DNA of 64,000 bases, from NCBI GenBank assembly GCA_930633525.1, contig CAKNFP010000003.1, positions 62,001 through 126,000 on the forward strand. The letters run 5' to 3'. The notes under the pieces were generated by a model. It saw only the letters and a program-made list of their open reading frames with translations, had not been told where the DNA came from and made no database searches. The position numbers and the translations under genes were made by a program. Each line of letters starts with the position of its first letter. The stretch's first letter is position 1. Shown one piece after another: positions 1-9,366 of the stretch. Origin of the DNA: Hyphomicrobiales bacterium (GTDB lineage Bacteria > Pseudomonadota > Alphaproteobacteria > Rhizobiales > Beijerinckiaceae).

Positions 1-1095
1 CTCGGCCTCCCCTTCCCGCTCGATCCGCTGGAGGATTGCCGAGATCGCGAGGTCCGCCTGCCGGAGTTGCAGACGCCTCTCGGGAATGTCCCGCTCAGCG
101 GTCACATGGCGCGCCCGGAGTTCGCCGAGCCGCTCCACCGGTTCGCACAGCCGCAGGGCGGCCTCGTCGACAGCGATCGCCTCGATCTCATCCGCAAGGC
201 GCCCGATCTCTTCGGCGATAGCCTGGATCTGGACGCCGAGCTCGATCTCCTGCTTCTGAAGCCTCGGCAGCTCGTTCGGCCAGCCAGGCGGGGCCTCGGG
301 CACGTCCGCAAGCGGAGCGAGGCGCTCGCGGATCCCGCGTAGCGCCGCAAGGCGCGGCAGCGCGGTGAGATGGCGCTGGATCTCATCCATGCGCGACTGC
401 GTGCGGGTGCGCTCAGTGACCGCCTCATCATAGTGCGCCCTGGCCCGGTCCCGGGTCTCGACGAGCCGCGCATGGTCCGACGCCAGGGTGTCGAAGCGCT
501 CCCGCTCCGCCTTCAGTTCCGTGAGCCGCGCCTTGAGCTCAGCAAGCGTGCCACTGCGCGCGCGATAGCGGTAGAACCCATCCGCCTCTCCCCTAAGATC
601 GAGAAGCTTGTGGCTGAGATTGGCGAGGCCGGCGCTGGCGGAGAACAGCAATTGCCCGAGATCGCCCTTGCTAGCGAGGATGCTCTCGCCACCCTTCTCG
701 AGCGTCTCATCATCAAGCGAGAACATGGTGCGATAGGCGTCGCGCTCGATGCCGCCGAGCTCGCCGCGGATGGCGCTTTCGGCGATCGGTCGGCCCTCGG
801 CGTCGAGCAGGCTGTTCTGCGGCCGCTTGATGCGCACGAACTCCCTCGTCTCGGCGCCGAACTCCAGCGCTCCGCCGATCCGCATGGTGGAATAGGGATG
901 CAGGAAATCGAACGGGCTCTGCGCGCCGATCCCGAACAGCAGGTCGAGAAACGCCGCGAACGCCGTCGACTTGCCGGCCTCGTTCGGCCCGTAGATGACG
1001 TGCAGGTCCGGCTGTCCTTCGGCTCGCTCGCCGAAATCGATGCTGCGGTCGGTGAACTTCCCGTACCGGGTGAGGTCGAGACGGCGCAGGCGCAT
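1..1095 (-). CDS. YhaN-like AAA ATPase, N-terminal part
   Basis: Partial: the reading frame is open to the left window edge, so only the first 365 codons are seen. The protein begins MRLRRLDLTRYGKFTD and has a Walker A motif (GPNEAGKST) near residues 36-44, followed by a conserved block around FDFLHPYST. This matches the ABC/SMC-type head of YhaN-like ATPases, the SbcC-like partners of YhaO. Coiled-coil-rich sequence follows. The ATG lies 1 base after the stop of the upstream YhaO-like nuclease gene, so the two are probably translated together as a DNA end-processing complex. The missing C-terminus should carry Walker B and the ABC signature. The family is fairly sure; the exact role is inferred. 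Confidence 0.85.
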   Translation of the reverse strand, partial: MRLRRLDLTRYGKFTDRSIDFGERAEGQPDLHVIYGPNEAGKSTAFAAFLDLLFGIGAQSPFDFLHPYSTMRIGGALEFGAETREFVRIKRPQNSLLDAEGRPIAESAIRGELGGIERDAYRTMFSLDDETLEKGGESILASKGDLGQLLFSASAGLANLSHKLLDLRGEADGFYRYRARSGTLAELKARLTELKAERERFDTLASDHARLVETRDRARAHYDEAVTERTRTQSRMDEIQRHLTALPRLAALRGIRERLAPLADVPEAPPGWPNELPRLQKQEIELGVQIQAIAEEIGRLADEIEAIAVDEAALRLCEPVERLGELRARHVTAERDIPERRLQLRQADLAISAILQRIEREGEAE

Positions 1096-1096
1096 G

Positions 1097-2365
1097 TCAG
1101 GCACCTTCCCCGGCGGCATCGAGACGTGCCATCACGCCTTCCGCGCCGTCGCGCGCCAGGCGCGCGAGCGCCTCCCTGAAGGAACCCTCGTCGGAGCCGA
1201 AGGCATCACGGCATTCCTGCGGGAGCTGCGCCCTTATCTCCTCGGCCATGCCGACGAGCTCGGCCTGGAAAGCGTCGGAGCCGAGGATGTCGTCCTCAAT
1301 CAGGCGATGGAGTTCGGACAGCGGATCCCCCGATGACTCCACCCTCTGCCCGGGCGGGCGGCAGGCGATCTCCAGCTTCTCGACCCAGCTGGCCCCGATG
1401 ACCGACGCCCGCTGATCGGCTTCGGTCTTCAACAGATCCGCGTCACGCCGGAGGCGCCAGGCCAAAGGCGTCGCGCCCGTCACCTGCAGGCGGGCGACGA
1501 GATGCTCGGAGCGGACAGCGTCCCGCTCCTTCTCCAGCGCGCGCGTCACCGCCGCCACGAGATCGCGCCAATCCTCCAGTCCGGTGGCGTCGACGGCAAC
1601 CCGCTCGAACTGCGCGATGCTGGTGGAGCGCTGCTCGATATGGACGGAGCGATCGTCATCGATGGTGACGAGCGTGACCGACTTGGCGCCGGCCTCGTTG
1701 ATGTCGCGCCCCTGCGGCATGCCGGGCATCACGACGGCGACCCGCTCCTCGACGACCGAGCGCTTGTGCACATGGCCGAGCGCCCAATAGTCGAAGCCGG
1801 TGGCCTGAAGCTCGGCGAGGCTGCATGGCGCATAGAGGTCGTGGCCGGGCGCGCCGCCGAGGCTGGTGTGCAGCATGCCGATATTGACCGCCCCATCCAC
1901 CACCGGCCGGTACTTGCCGAGCAGGCTTTCGGGCGCATGCGGCTGGGCGAAGCTCAGGCCGTGGATCACGATGGGGAGGCCGCCGGGTGCGCGATCGACT
2001 TCAACCGCCTCGGCACGCCCGCTGAACAGCTTCACCGAGTCGGGAAGCACCAGTTCCTTGGTGATCCTCGCGATGGCGTCATGGTTGCCGCGGATGATGA
2101 AGACGCGGATGCTGGCCTCGTGCAGGCGCCGGAGCTGCTCGGCCAGGAAGCGGGCCGTCTTCATCGAGGTCTGGTCGCCATCATAGAGATCGCCGGCGAT
2201 CAGCAGCGCATCGACCTGTTCGTCCAGGCATAGATCGATGATCCGCACGAAGGCGCGCCGCGTGGCATTGCCGATCAGCTCCGCCAGCTCGGCATCGCGC
2301 AGTGCGAGCGAGCGCAGTGGGGAGTCCAGATGGATGTCTGCCGTATGAACGAATCTATAGGCCAC
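1097..2365 (-). CDS. YhaO/SbcD-like metallophosphoesterase (DNA exonuclease)
   Basis: Calcineurin-like metallophosphoesterase of 422 aa. All metal-binding motifs are visible in order: HTADIHLD at residues 8-15, GDLYD near 58, GNHD near 93, an MLHTSLGG motif near 163, and GHVH near 196. This is the SbcD/Mre11/YhaO arrangement, and the C-terminal half would be the partner-binding cap. It is the first gene of a two-gene minus-strand operon with the YhaN-like ATPase. The pair probably makes an ATP-dependent nuclease acting on DNA ends. The start is the first ATG after the divergent intergenic region. Confidence 0.9.
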   Translation of the reverse strand: MAYRFVHTADIHLDSPLRSLALRDAELAELIGNATRRAFVRIIDLCLDEQVDALLIAGDLYDGDQTSMKTARFLAEQLRRLHEASIRVFIIRGNHDAIARITKELVLPDSVKLFSGRAEAVEVDRAPGGLPIVIHGLSFAQPHAPESLLGKYRPVVDGAVNIGMLHTSLGGAPGHDLYAPCSLAELQATGFDYWALGHVHKRSVVEERVAVVMPGMPQGRDINEAGAKSVTLVTIDDDRSVHIEQRSTSIAQFERVAVDATGLEDWRDLVAAVTRALEKERDAVRSEHLVARLQVTGATPLAWRLRRDADLLKTEADQRASVIGASWVEKLEIACRPPGQRVESSGDPLSELHRLIEDDILGSDAFQAELVGMAEEIRAQLPQECRDAFGSDEGSFREALARLARDGAEGVMARLDAAGEGA

Positions 2366-2430
2366 CGTCTCTCGCCCCCCTTTGCGCCATTCGGTGCACG
2401 TGCGGAGCTTACGGGCGGATAGAAAGACGT

Positions 2431-2444
2431 GATATTGAAATATC
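2431..2444. promoter_or_regulatory. small palindrome between divergent genes
   Basis: GATATT-GA-AATATC is a perfect 6+2+6 inverted repeat in the 141-bp spacer between the divergent yhaO-like and RloC-like genes. It could be an operator for either gene. No cognate regulator is known. Confidence 0.25.
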
Positions 2445-2506
2445 GAGTTGGGAACAGGATACCCGCGGGCAACATGCGGGGCTGAGGCTTTCTATCGGGG
2501 GACGGA

Positions 2507-5149
2507 ATGGCTGGGGAGCCGATAGATGATGTTCTGGAATGGTCAAAGAAGCTTTCGTCCTGGAAGCAGGATGCCCTGAGACGTCTGGCGATCAGCAATG
2601 AGCTTACCGCGACCGACGTCGGTGAGTTGCTTGCTCAGGTCAAATCCGCTGCCGGATTCAAACTTCCGGCCGCGCCTCCAAAAGCCGTCCCGTTCACCAA
2701 GGCTCATTTTGGAGGCGGGAAACATCAACCCATCATTCTAAAGGGCATCGCCAACGTCGAGAACGTGAATCGGTTGGTGCCCCAAGCGTCCCTCACCTTT
2801 TGTCCGAAAGCACTCACGATCGTTTATGGCCGGAACGGAAGCGGCAAGAGCGGCTTTGTGCGGATCCTCCGGACGGCCTGCCGGACGCGCGTCGAAAACC
2901 CGGCCAAGCTGAAGGTTCTCGCTGATGTCTATGGAGGCACTGCCGGCCCGCAAACGGCCCAGATTGTAATCGACGCCGGCGCCGGCGACACCGCAATCCC
3001 ATGGACTCCTGGCACGGTCGCCCCGCCCCAGCTGACGCAAGTTTCCGTCTTCGACACGGCCTCCGCGCAGCTCTACGTCGATGGTGGGAACCAGATCCGG
3101 TTTCTTCCATTTGGATTGGCCCTGCCTCACCGTCTCAATGCCGTTTGCATCGGCTTGAAAGAGGCACTGGATTCTGAGCGCGCAACGGAGGTCGGGAACA
3201 AGGTCAGCCTGACGGAGATCGCTTTCGCTCCACAACGCGAAACGGCAGCCCAGCGCTTCGACAAAACCTTGAGCAAGTCCACGACTGATGCCCAAATCGA
3301 TGCGGCGACAGTGTTCGGTACGGCAGATCAAGAGCGGCTCGACCAGATCACAGCTTCCCTCTCTGCAGGTGTCGCGGCCGCTGCCGATGTCAATGCGCTC
3401 TCCAAGTGGATCAATACCCTTGCGGTGGAGTGCGAGGCCGTCGCCTCAACGCTCACCGATGCTGCGTTGGAGCAACTTTCGAGCCTTCGTGCCGCTTCGG
3501 TCGCAGCACGCCAAGCAGCCACGATCGCTGCTGGAGAATTGTTCACCGACGAACCCCTAGCAGGTGTCGGCAGCGATACCTGGCGAGTACTCTGGGCCGC
3601 GGCGCGCGACTACTCCGTGACGGAAGCCTACCGGGGACAGACGTTTCCGGTATTGGTCGCAGACAGCGGTGCGGCTGCATGCGTGTTGTGCCAGCAGCCG
3701 CTACTGCCGGATGGCGCCAGTCGCATGCAGCGCTTTCAGAAATTCATGGACGACACCCTCGACGCTGCAGCCAGAACGGCGGAGCAGGCGGTGGCCGATG
3801 CACTCGCGAATGTTCATGACCTAGCCTGTCTTGGCGCCGACGACTTCCCTGACCGGCTCGAACAGGTGCGAAAGCGGGACGCGGAACTGGCTGATGGGCT
3901 CTCGATCTTTCAGACCTCGGCGGTGAAGCGCTGCGCGAACGCAGTTGCGCGGCTGCGAGGCGAAGAGAGCGACGCGGTCCCTCGAATGATTGTGCCGATC
4001 GAGGACGTGAAGGCTTTCGCGCTCAAGCTGAAGGCGGAGAAAGATGGGCTTGCGCAGGCAGGGAATTCCGAAGAGCGAGCCAAGCTGGCTGCGGAAAAGG
4101 CAGAGCTCGAAGATCGCAAGACGCTCGCCGCAAACAAATCGAAGCTTGTCACGCGTCGGGACTTGTTGGTTATCGACGACGCCTACACGAAAGCTCTCGC
4201 TGACGTGCAGACGAGAGGAATAACGCAGCGCGCCAACGAGTTGTTGGACACGCATCTGACGACGGCGGTGGTCACGCGTTTTGATGCCGAGCGGTTGCGC
4301 TTCGACATCATGCATCTCAATGTCGGGCTGGCCCGCAAGAGCGGTCAGACCAAGGCGGAATTCGAGATAGATCCCAAGACGAAGCTGACCAAGGTGACGT
4401 CGGAGATCCTAAGCGAGGGCGAACAGCGAGCCTTGGCCCTCGCCGGATTCTTGACCGAGGTTGCCCTGACCGACGGCTCGGGGCCGATCGTGATCGATGA
4501 TCCCGTTTCCTCCCTCGACCGCGACAGAAGCGCCAAAGTGGCCGAGCGGATCGCCGAGGAGGCGACGAAGCGACAGGTCATCGTGTTCACCCATGACATC
4601 ATCTTCTTTAATGAACTCTGTCGTGTAGCTGACGACGCCAGAATCGAGCCCGTCACGGTTGCGCTGTTCAGCGACAAATCCGCGGCTGGTAAAGTCGATA
4701 CAGCGGGGATGCCATGGAAAGGCCAAGACGTCAGCAAGCGTATAGGACGGATAAAGAACGATGCCGCGCCGCTCGCAAAACTTCATGCGACGAGCCCAGC
4801 GGAGTACGAATATCAGGTGAAGAACCTGTATGGTCGGCTGCGCGACACTTATGAGCGCGTCGTGGAACAAGTGATTTTCAGGGACATTGTTCGACGTGGA
4901 ACGGACGTCATCCAGACGCAGCTGCTTCGCTACGTTCGCCTTTCGGATGCGCTAGCCATCCGCTTCCACGAGGGGATGACCCGCGCAAACACGCATAGCC
5001 ATGACAATCCGGCGGCAGACACCTTCGCTGTGCCTCAGCCCCACGAGTTCGCAGCGCATATCGCGGAGCTCGAGTTCCTGATCTCCGACCTTAAGGCCGA
5101 AAGTGAAGCTGCAGAGGCCGCTCGTCCGCAGATGAAGCCGAAGAAATGA
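2507..5149 (+). CDS. RloC/PrrC-like AAA ATPase (AAA_13 type), possible anticodon nuclease
   Basis: 880 aa. Walker A GRNGSGKSG lies at about residues 108-116. A central helical region carries a C392-x2-C395 pair resembling the zinc hook of RloC. An ABC-type signature (LSEGEQRALAL) precedes Walker B PIVIDDPVSSLD at 660-671, and an H-loop (VFTHD) follows. Near the C-terminus, R779-x3-E783 is followed by H821, H830 and H832, the order of residues in the PrrC/RloC anticodon-nuclease triad. RloC proteins cut tRNA anticodon loops after DNA damage or phage attack. ATP binding is clear; nuclease activity is inferred because the spacing to histidine is only roughly right. It heads a plus-strand run of nuclease genes in a defence island. 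Confidence 0.8.
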   Translation: MAGEPIDDVLEWSKKLSSWKQDALRRLAISNELTATDVGELLAQVKSAAGFKLPAAPPKAVPFTKAHFGGGKHQPIILKGIANVENVNRLVPQASLTFCPKALTIVYGRNGSGKSGFVRILRTACRTRVENPAKLKVLADVYGGTAGPQTAQIVIDAGAGDTAIPWTPGTVAPPQLTQVSVFDTASAQLYVDGGNQIRFLPFGLALPHRLNAVCIGLKEALDSERATEVGNKVSLTEIAFAPQRETAAQRFDKTLSKSTTDAQIDAATVFGTADQERLDQITASLSAGVAAAADVNALSKWINTLAVECEAVASTLTDAALEQLSSLRAASVAARQAATIAAGELFTDEPLAGVGSDTWRVLWAAARDYSVTEAYRGQTFPVLVADSGAAACVLCQQPLLPDGASRMQRFQKFMDDTLDAAARTAEQAVADALANVHDLACLGADDFPDRLEQVRKRDAELADGLSIFQTSAVKRCANAVARLRGEESDAVPRMIVPIEDVKAFALKLKAEKDGLAQAGNSEERAKLAAEKAELEDRKTLAANKSKLVTRRDLLVIDDAYTKALADVQTRGITQRANELLDTHLTTAVVTRFDAERLRFDIMHLNVGLARKSGQTKAEFEIDPKTKLTKVTSEILSEGEQRALALAGFLTEVALTDGSGPIVIDDPVSSLDRDRSAKVAERIAEEATKRQVIVFTHDIIFFNELCRVADDARIEPVTVALFSDKSAAGKVDTAGMPWKGQDVSKRIGRIKNDAAPLAKLHATSPAEYEYQVKNLYGRLRDTYERVVEQVIFRDIVRRGTDVIQTQLLRYVRLSDALAIRFHEGMTRANTHSHDNPAADTFAVPQPHEFAAHIAELEFLISDLKAESEAAEAARPQMKPKK

Positions 5150-5155
5150 GACTAA

Positions 5156-5586
5156 GAATTCGCGGGGCGCAAAGTAAAGGTGCTGATCCTGCACGCCATG
5201 ACCGATATGACCGAGAAGCGCCGTCTCGACGCCAGGCCCGACCGCCCGGAACCCAATCTCGATCGCTACTCGCGCCACTATTACGACGTCCATCAGATCT
5301 GGACCCATCTAGACTATGGCGTCGCGACCGCCTCGACGCGCGACCTCGCCGAAGCCTCCCGCCAGCACAAGATGCTGATGTTTCGCGCGCGGGATCATCG
5401 GTACGACCGGGCGGTGCCGGGGAGCTATCGTCTTGTCCCCACCCCGGAGATGCGTGCATGTCCGCAATGATATTCGGGACACCGCCCGCCTTCGAGGAGG
5501 TGATGGCGAGCATCGAGGCGCTCGAGCGCCACCTCAACACGATCTTGACGTCGCATCCCGATCAGCCGGACCCGACAGCACCATGA
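5156..5586 (+). pseudogene. AbiEii/AbiGii-type nucleotidyltransferase toxin, C-terminal remnant
   Basis: Only the C-terminus of an AbiEii-type nucleotidyltransferase remains. One frame (from about 5156) reads KVLILHAM and then RYSRHYYDVHQIW, the typical C-terminal block of this family, and ends at 5470. The last part, MSAMIFGTPPAFEEVM, continues in another frame from about 5458 to the stop at 5586. The catalytic N-terminal domain and the AbiEi antitoxin are absent, and a frameshift splits what is left. AbiE systems are abortive-infection toxin-antitoxin modules. The remnant touches the RloC-like gene upstream and overlaps the next start by an ATGA. Confidence 0.7.
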
Positions 5587-6404
5587 GGATGTTCGCAACC
5601 CGCGTCTGGGGCCTGGGATTTGAACGTCTGCCGATCGCGACCTTCGGATCGGCGGGCCACCTCAACCGTCTCCTCAAGCTTGCTGAACGCGGGGACCGCC
5701 TGCTGTTCGTGGGCACGAAGACAGAGCGCACGCCAGACTCCCTCCAAGGGCGATTGCTGGGAATGGCGGAGATTGGTTTCGAGCCGCTGCGCACGCTCGA
5801 GATCGCCACCCACGCCGACCTCGATGCCCGCGACTTCGACGAGCGCGGCAACTACAAATTTCCTCATGCGGTCGCACTGACCCGGGCATGGCGCTTCGTG
5901 CCGCAGCCGGTGGTGACGGACACGCTGTCCACGCAGCTGACCATGCTCGCGACGCCGGGCGTGGAAGAGCTTGAGGAGGAAGATGTAAGACGTGTCCTGG
6001 CGCTCGCTGCCGAGCCGCTCGTGCTGCCCGAGCTTCCCTCTCTCCAGCGGATGCGGCAACTGAACGAGCTTCTTCGGCCGACCACCGGTCCGAAGCCAGG
6101 CGACGTCGCCTACCGCGTTGAGCACTCGGCCCAGAACCCCGCGTCAACCTATGCCCTGCGGTTTGGCAAGAGGAACGTCTTCAAGATCGGCCATGCTGGG
6201 GACGTCGACGCGCGGCTGGCGGCCGTGAACCAGCACGTCCCGGTCGAGGTGCTCAACGAGCAATGGAAGATCTTTCTGACCCAGACATGGAAGACCTCTG
6301 TTGAGGCCTATGAGATGGAGCAACGCGTGCTGAGGCGAATGGAATCAAAGCGAAGCGGCTTCGAACGTGTACTGTGCTCGGATACAGAACTGCAGTCCGT
6401 GTAG
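5583..6404 (+). CDS. GIY-YIG-like nuclease with EVE-like N-terminal domain
   Basis: 273 aa from the ATG at 5583, which overlaps the preceding remnant's stop in an ATGA. The N-terminal ~110 residues (GDRLLFVGTKTE, then RLLGMAEIGFEP and ALTRAWRF) look like a PUA/EVE-type fold, a reader of modified bases in several restriction proteins. The C-terminal part (TYALRFGKRNVFKIGHAGD, DVDARLAAVNQHVP, then a glutamate in AYEMEQRVLRR) matches the GIY-YIG/T5orf172 nuclease pattern. Together these suggest a modification-dependent endonuclease. The GIY-YIG call is fairly good, the EVE call is tentative, and the function is inferred from the architecture and neighbours. Confidence 0.6.
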   Translation: MRMFATRVWGLGFERLPIATFGSAGHLNRLLKLAERGDRLLFVGTKTERTPDSLQGRLLGMAEIGFEPLRTLEIATHADLDARDFDERGNYKFPHAVALTRAWRFVPQPVVTDTLSTQLTMLATPGVEELEEEDVRRVLALAAEPLVLPELPSLQRMRQLNELLRPTTGPKPGDVAYRVEHSAQNPASTYALRFGKRNVFKIGHAGDVDARLAAVNQHVPVEVLNEQWKIFLTQTWKTSVEAYEMEQRVLRRMESKRSGFERVLCSDTELQSV

Positions 6405-6446
6405 ACGGCCTCTCTCCTCGCCTGATTGCGGCGGTTCCACCCCAAC

Positions 6447-7388
6447 ATGGCGAAGCCGGCAAGAGACCTACCTGAATACGATCTGCGGATTTTCGACATG
6501 GACGAGCTCGAACTGGCCAAAAAGGCCGGAGTCTATTTGCAATCCTTCGCTCGCGCTCAGCAGAACGACTGGGCTGATCTGATGCAAGGAGTCAATCCGA
6601 ACCAGGGTTATGGCCGGAGCGACGAGGCGCGCAAGGCATACGGCATTGCTATGGCGCTCTATGACTGGTCCGATACGAGATGGCTCAACTGCCAGTTTCC
6701 TAGAGACTACGCATCCGCGGCCGATCTGCGTGAGATGCTCGAGCTTTCGGTGAAACAGCTTGAGCACTGGCTGATGGAGCTCACACGGGCTTGGGAGGCC
6801 TGCCAACAGCGCGACCATTATCTGGAAACACTCCCAATGGTCCGAGGCGCCGTTGAGAAGGCCCAGCATGGCGTCAAAGAAGCGTTGAGGCAATTGGACG
6901 GATCAAGTCCGGCGAGCGCGAACGCGGAGGCGTTCCATATCATGGCTCACTTGGCGCATATCGCCGATCGCTTCGAACAGGTCCTGCTCGGCCTCAAGAA
7001 GCGCCGAAAGAGCCGCGCAGCGCTCGTCATGGTGGACGAGTACGACGTGCAATATTTGTTTCAATCGCTGCTCGCGCTCGAGATCGACGACATCCGCCCC
7101 GAGGAGTTTGGCGGATCGGTCGCCGGCAGCGCAGGGCGCGTGGACACCTACCTGCCCGATTATCGATGCTGCGTCGAATTCAAGATGACGCGTGCCGGCC
7201 TGGATAATACAACGCTGAGGAAGCAGATAGCGGACGACTTCGTCCTCTACGGTGCTGATGACCGTTATGATTTTCTGTTTGTTTTCGTCCACGACCCTCA
7301 AAAACTCATCACCAATCCAGTCGCCTTTGAAAAGGATATGTCCGTTCCCCGAACTGGTCTAAAGCAGGTCGTCGTATCGATCCGGTAA
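6447..7388 (+). CDS. PD-(D/E)XK nuclease of DpnII/MboI-like type
   Basis: About 313 aa. The N-terminal two thirds are helical and unrecognised. The C-terminal domain begins at EYDVQYLFQSLLALEIDD, then IRPEEFGGSVAG, GRVDTYLPDY and CVEFKMTRAG, and ends with VFVHDP. The D in GRVD and the ExK in EFK form a PD-(D/E)XK active site in the layout of the REase_DpnII-MboI family. Such proteins are common in defence islands. An in-frame TTG at 6426 also exists; the ATG at 6447 is preferred, though no strong ribosome binding site is seen. The gene follows the GIY-YIG gene by 42 bases. Confidence 0.75.
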   Translation: MAKPARDLPEYDLRIFDMDELELAKKAGVYLQSFARAQQNDWADLMQGVNPNQGYGRSDEARKAYGIAMALYDWSDTRWLNCQFPRDYASAADLREMLELSVKQLEHWLMELTRAWEACQQRDHYLETLPMVRGAVEKAQHGVKEALRQLDGSSPASANAEAFHIMAHLAHIADRFEQVLLGLKKRRKSRAALVMVDEYDVQYLFQSLLALEIDDIRPEEFGGSVAGSAGRVDTYLPDYRCCVEFKMTRAGLDNTTLRKQIADDFVLYGADDRYDFLFVFVHDPQKLITNPVAFEKDMSVPRTGLKQVVVSIR

Positions 7389-7483
7389 CCCAGCGTTGAG
7401 GTCGGCGACGAAAGTCTGGGAAGAGTGGCTGCCGCGCAGATCCAGGTCCAGCGCGGCTCTCGCTGAACGATAGGTGCTCAAGG

Positions 7484-8107
7484 ATGCGGTCCGATCAGTC
7501 TGATGCCACGGATCTGGTGGCGGTTTCCGCCACGCTCGTCGCGGCCTATGTTTCCAATAATTCCGTGCCGACAGCCGAACTGCCGAAATTGATCCATGAC
7601 ATTCACGGTGCCCTCCGGTCGTTGGGCACAACAGCGTCGACTGAGCCGGAGAAGAAGCCTGAGCCCGCGGTATCGGTGCGCAAGTCCGTGACGTCGGATT
7701 TCATCATCTGCCTGGAGGACGGCAAGAAATTCAAATCGCTGAAACGACATCTCCGCATACAGTATGGTCTGACGCCTGCCGAGTACCGTCAGAAATGGAA
7801 CCTTCCCGCCGACTATCCGATGGTCGCGCCAAGCTATGCGGAAGCCCGTTCGGCGTTGGCGAAGGCGTCAGGCCTTGGCCAGCTGCGCAAGGCGGTTGTG
7901 CCAGTTCCGGAACCCGTCGTTGCGTCCTCACCTTCAGTGATGGAGAAGCCGAAGCGCACCCCGCGCACTAAGGCAAGCGCGCCGACCGCCGTTGCGGCCG
8001 CGCCAGAGACGGCCCCGGCAAAGCGCACCCCGCGTAAGACGAAATCCGTTGCACAGCCCGCTGCCAAGCCCAAGAGGGCACGCGGGGCCGCCGAACCTAC
8101 CGGCTGA
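7484..8107 (+). CDS. MucR/Ros-family transcriptional regulator
   Basis: 207 aa. The core ([17 protein letters not shown], then [17 protein letters not shown] and [15 protein letters not shown], followed by [12 protein letters not shown]) is the Ros/MucR family: a prokaryotic C2H2-like zinc finger plus recognition helix. These proteins act as H-NS-like repressors of accessory genes in rhizobia and brucellae. The family is usually about 140-150 aa. Here a C-terminal tail of about 60 residues contains two near-identical K-R-T-P-R units and many Lys/Ala/Pro residues, probably an extra nonspecific DNA-binding tail. It could control the HEPN and CoiA-like genes downstream. Confidence 0.85.
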   Translation: MRSDQSDATDLVAVSATLVAAYVSNNSVPTAELPKLIHDIHGALRSLGTTASTEPEKKPEPAVSVRKSVTSDFIICLEDGKKFKSLKRHLRIQYGLTPAEYRQKWNLPADYPMVAPSYAEARSALAKASGLGQLRKAVVPVPEPVVASSPSVMEKPKRTPRTKASAPTAVAAAPETAPAKRTPRKTKSVAQPAAKPKRARGAAEPTG

Positions 8108-8292
8108 TGATCATGGCGCAGCCGGAGACATCAACACCGGCTATGCGATCCGCGTGACAGGCCCCGGCAGGCTCATGCTCAGCTCGCGGCGCCGGTGTCG
8201 ACGCGACGGACGTCGGGGAAACGCTTCGTCCCGGCTCGTGAAACCCCATGGCGGGCACGGCAGCCCGCGGTCGAAGCGGCATCGCTCGGAGC

Positions 8293-9366
8293 ATGCTTGG
8301 GAGGGGAGACTTGCGATCAGTTATTCCAATCATCGAGCAGCTAGACCGCGCCCTGAGCGAGCTGGCCATCAATCATCCGCTCAATGGCCGCATCGCTCTG
8401 ATCCTCGTCGACAACGGCCTGGAGCTGATGTGCCATCTGAAATGCACTGATCTCTTATCCGACGACCGCCGCCGAAGCCCGCGCCGGCTGACCCAGGAAC
8501 AAAGGAATGACGCGCGGGGACGCGCCTTCGACAGGAAAATCGGGCTCCTCCAGGATCGCGGCCATATCCGGGCCGAGCAGGTTCAGGCAATCACGACCCT
8601 GCACGGCTACAGGAACCAACTTTACCATGTCGGCCTGCGCGACGATCCGGTCATCGGCCAGCTCGCCCACCTGTATTTCCACTTGGCCGCCGAGCTGCTT
8701 GAGCCACTGCTCGGCACTCAACGCCATCTGCGTTGGGAGCCTGAGATCATCACCGACGCCGCGCGGCGCCTCTTGCCGGAGCTGGCGACCGCGAAACGCT
8801 ACGGTGCGAAGGTGGATATTGCGGGGCTGCGCGCCCGATGGGTTGCCGAATGTCCGCCGCCGCCGGTGCCCATCGAGCAGGCGCTAAGTAAGCACCTTCT
8901 CGCCAAGGTCGACGAAGCTGAGGCATCTTTCAGCATTATCGCGAGGGGACGTTCGGGGACGGATGATCCTACTGCAACCCTGCGGACCGTCCAACTCGAG
9001 GCCGATACTCTGACGGCAATTCGCCGCCATCGCCGCGATCACGACAAGCAGCTGAAGGCGAAGGGTCTCGAGCCAAAGCCACTCGATGATGAGCAGCTCG
9101 CGATGGCGCGGGGAACGAGGGTCCTTGAAGCCCTCAACGCACGCCTTCTACCGAACTGGACCCCCAAACACCCAATATTGCCCTTCAACAGTTGGCGAAA
9201 GCAGGCGACATCGATCAGCACGAAACGCAAGGCGTCCATCGCGCTGGGGAGCTTTGACTGGATCCGGAGGGAGATCGACCAGCTAGAGGACATCATGGCC
9301 GAGCCGATCGAGGACATGTACGGGTGGCATCAGTACCTCGAAGATGTCGCGATGGACAACCGGTAG
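8293..9366 (+). CDS. unknown protein with HEPN-like R-x4-H motif
   Basis: No known family is recognised. The N-terminal half contains KIGLLQDRGHI followed by HGYRNQLYHVG at 8602-8634. R-x4-H inside a helical Y-R-N-x-x-x-H context is the hallmark of HEPN ribonuclease domains found in toxin and defence proteins. The C-terminal half is charged (RRHRRDHDKQLKAKG) and ends with a short acidic helix. Start choices: ATG 8293, or TTG 8311 preceded by a strong GGGAGGGGAG ribosome binding site; an ATG at 8248 is also in frame. It lies 185 bases after mucR and 85 bases before the CoiA-like nuclease gene on the same strand. The role in defence is inference. Confidence 0.6.
   Translation: MLGRGDLRSVIPIIEQLDRALSELAINHPLNGRIALILVDNGLELMCHLKCTDLLSDDRRRSPRRLTQEQRNDARGRAFDRKIGLLQDRGHIRAEQVQAITTLHGYRNQLYHVGLRDDPVIGQLAHLYFHLAAELLEPLLGTQRHLRWEPEIITDAARRLLPELATAKRYGAKVDIAGLRARWVAECPPPPVPIEQALSKHLLAKVDEAEASFSIIARGRSGTDDPTATLRTVQLEADTLTAIRRHRRDHDKQLKAKGLEPKPLDDEQLAMARGTRVLEALNARLLPNWTPKHPILPFNSWRKQATSISTKRKASIALGSFDWIRREIDQLEDIMAEPIEDMYGWHQYLEDVAMDNR

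Noticed and set aside
370..1179. Long plus-strand frame opposite the YhaN-like gene
   Set aside because: Antisense shadow in high-GC DNA; the minus strand carries clear Walker A and family motifs.
1502..2233. Plus-strand frame of 243 codons
   Set aside because: Lies fully opposite the metallophosphoesterase gene whose motifs are all intact.
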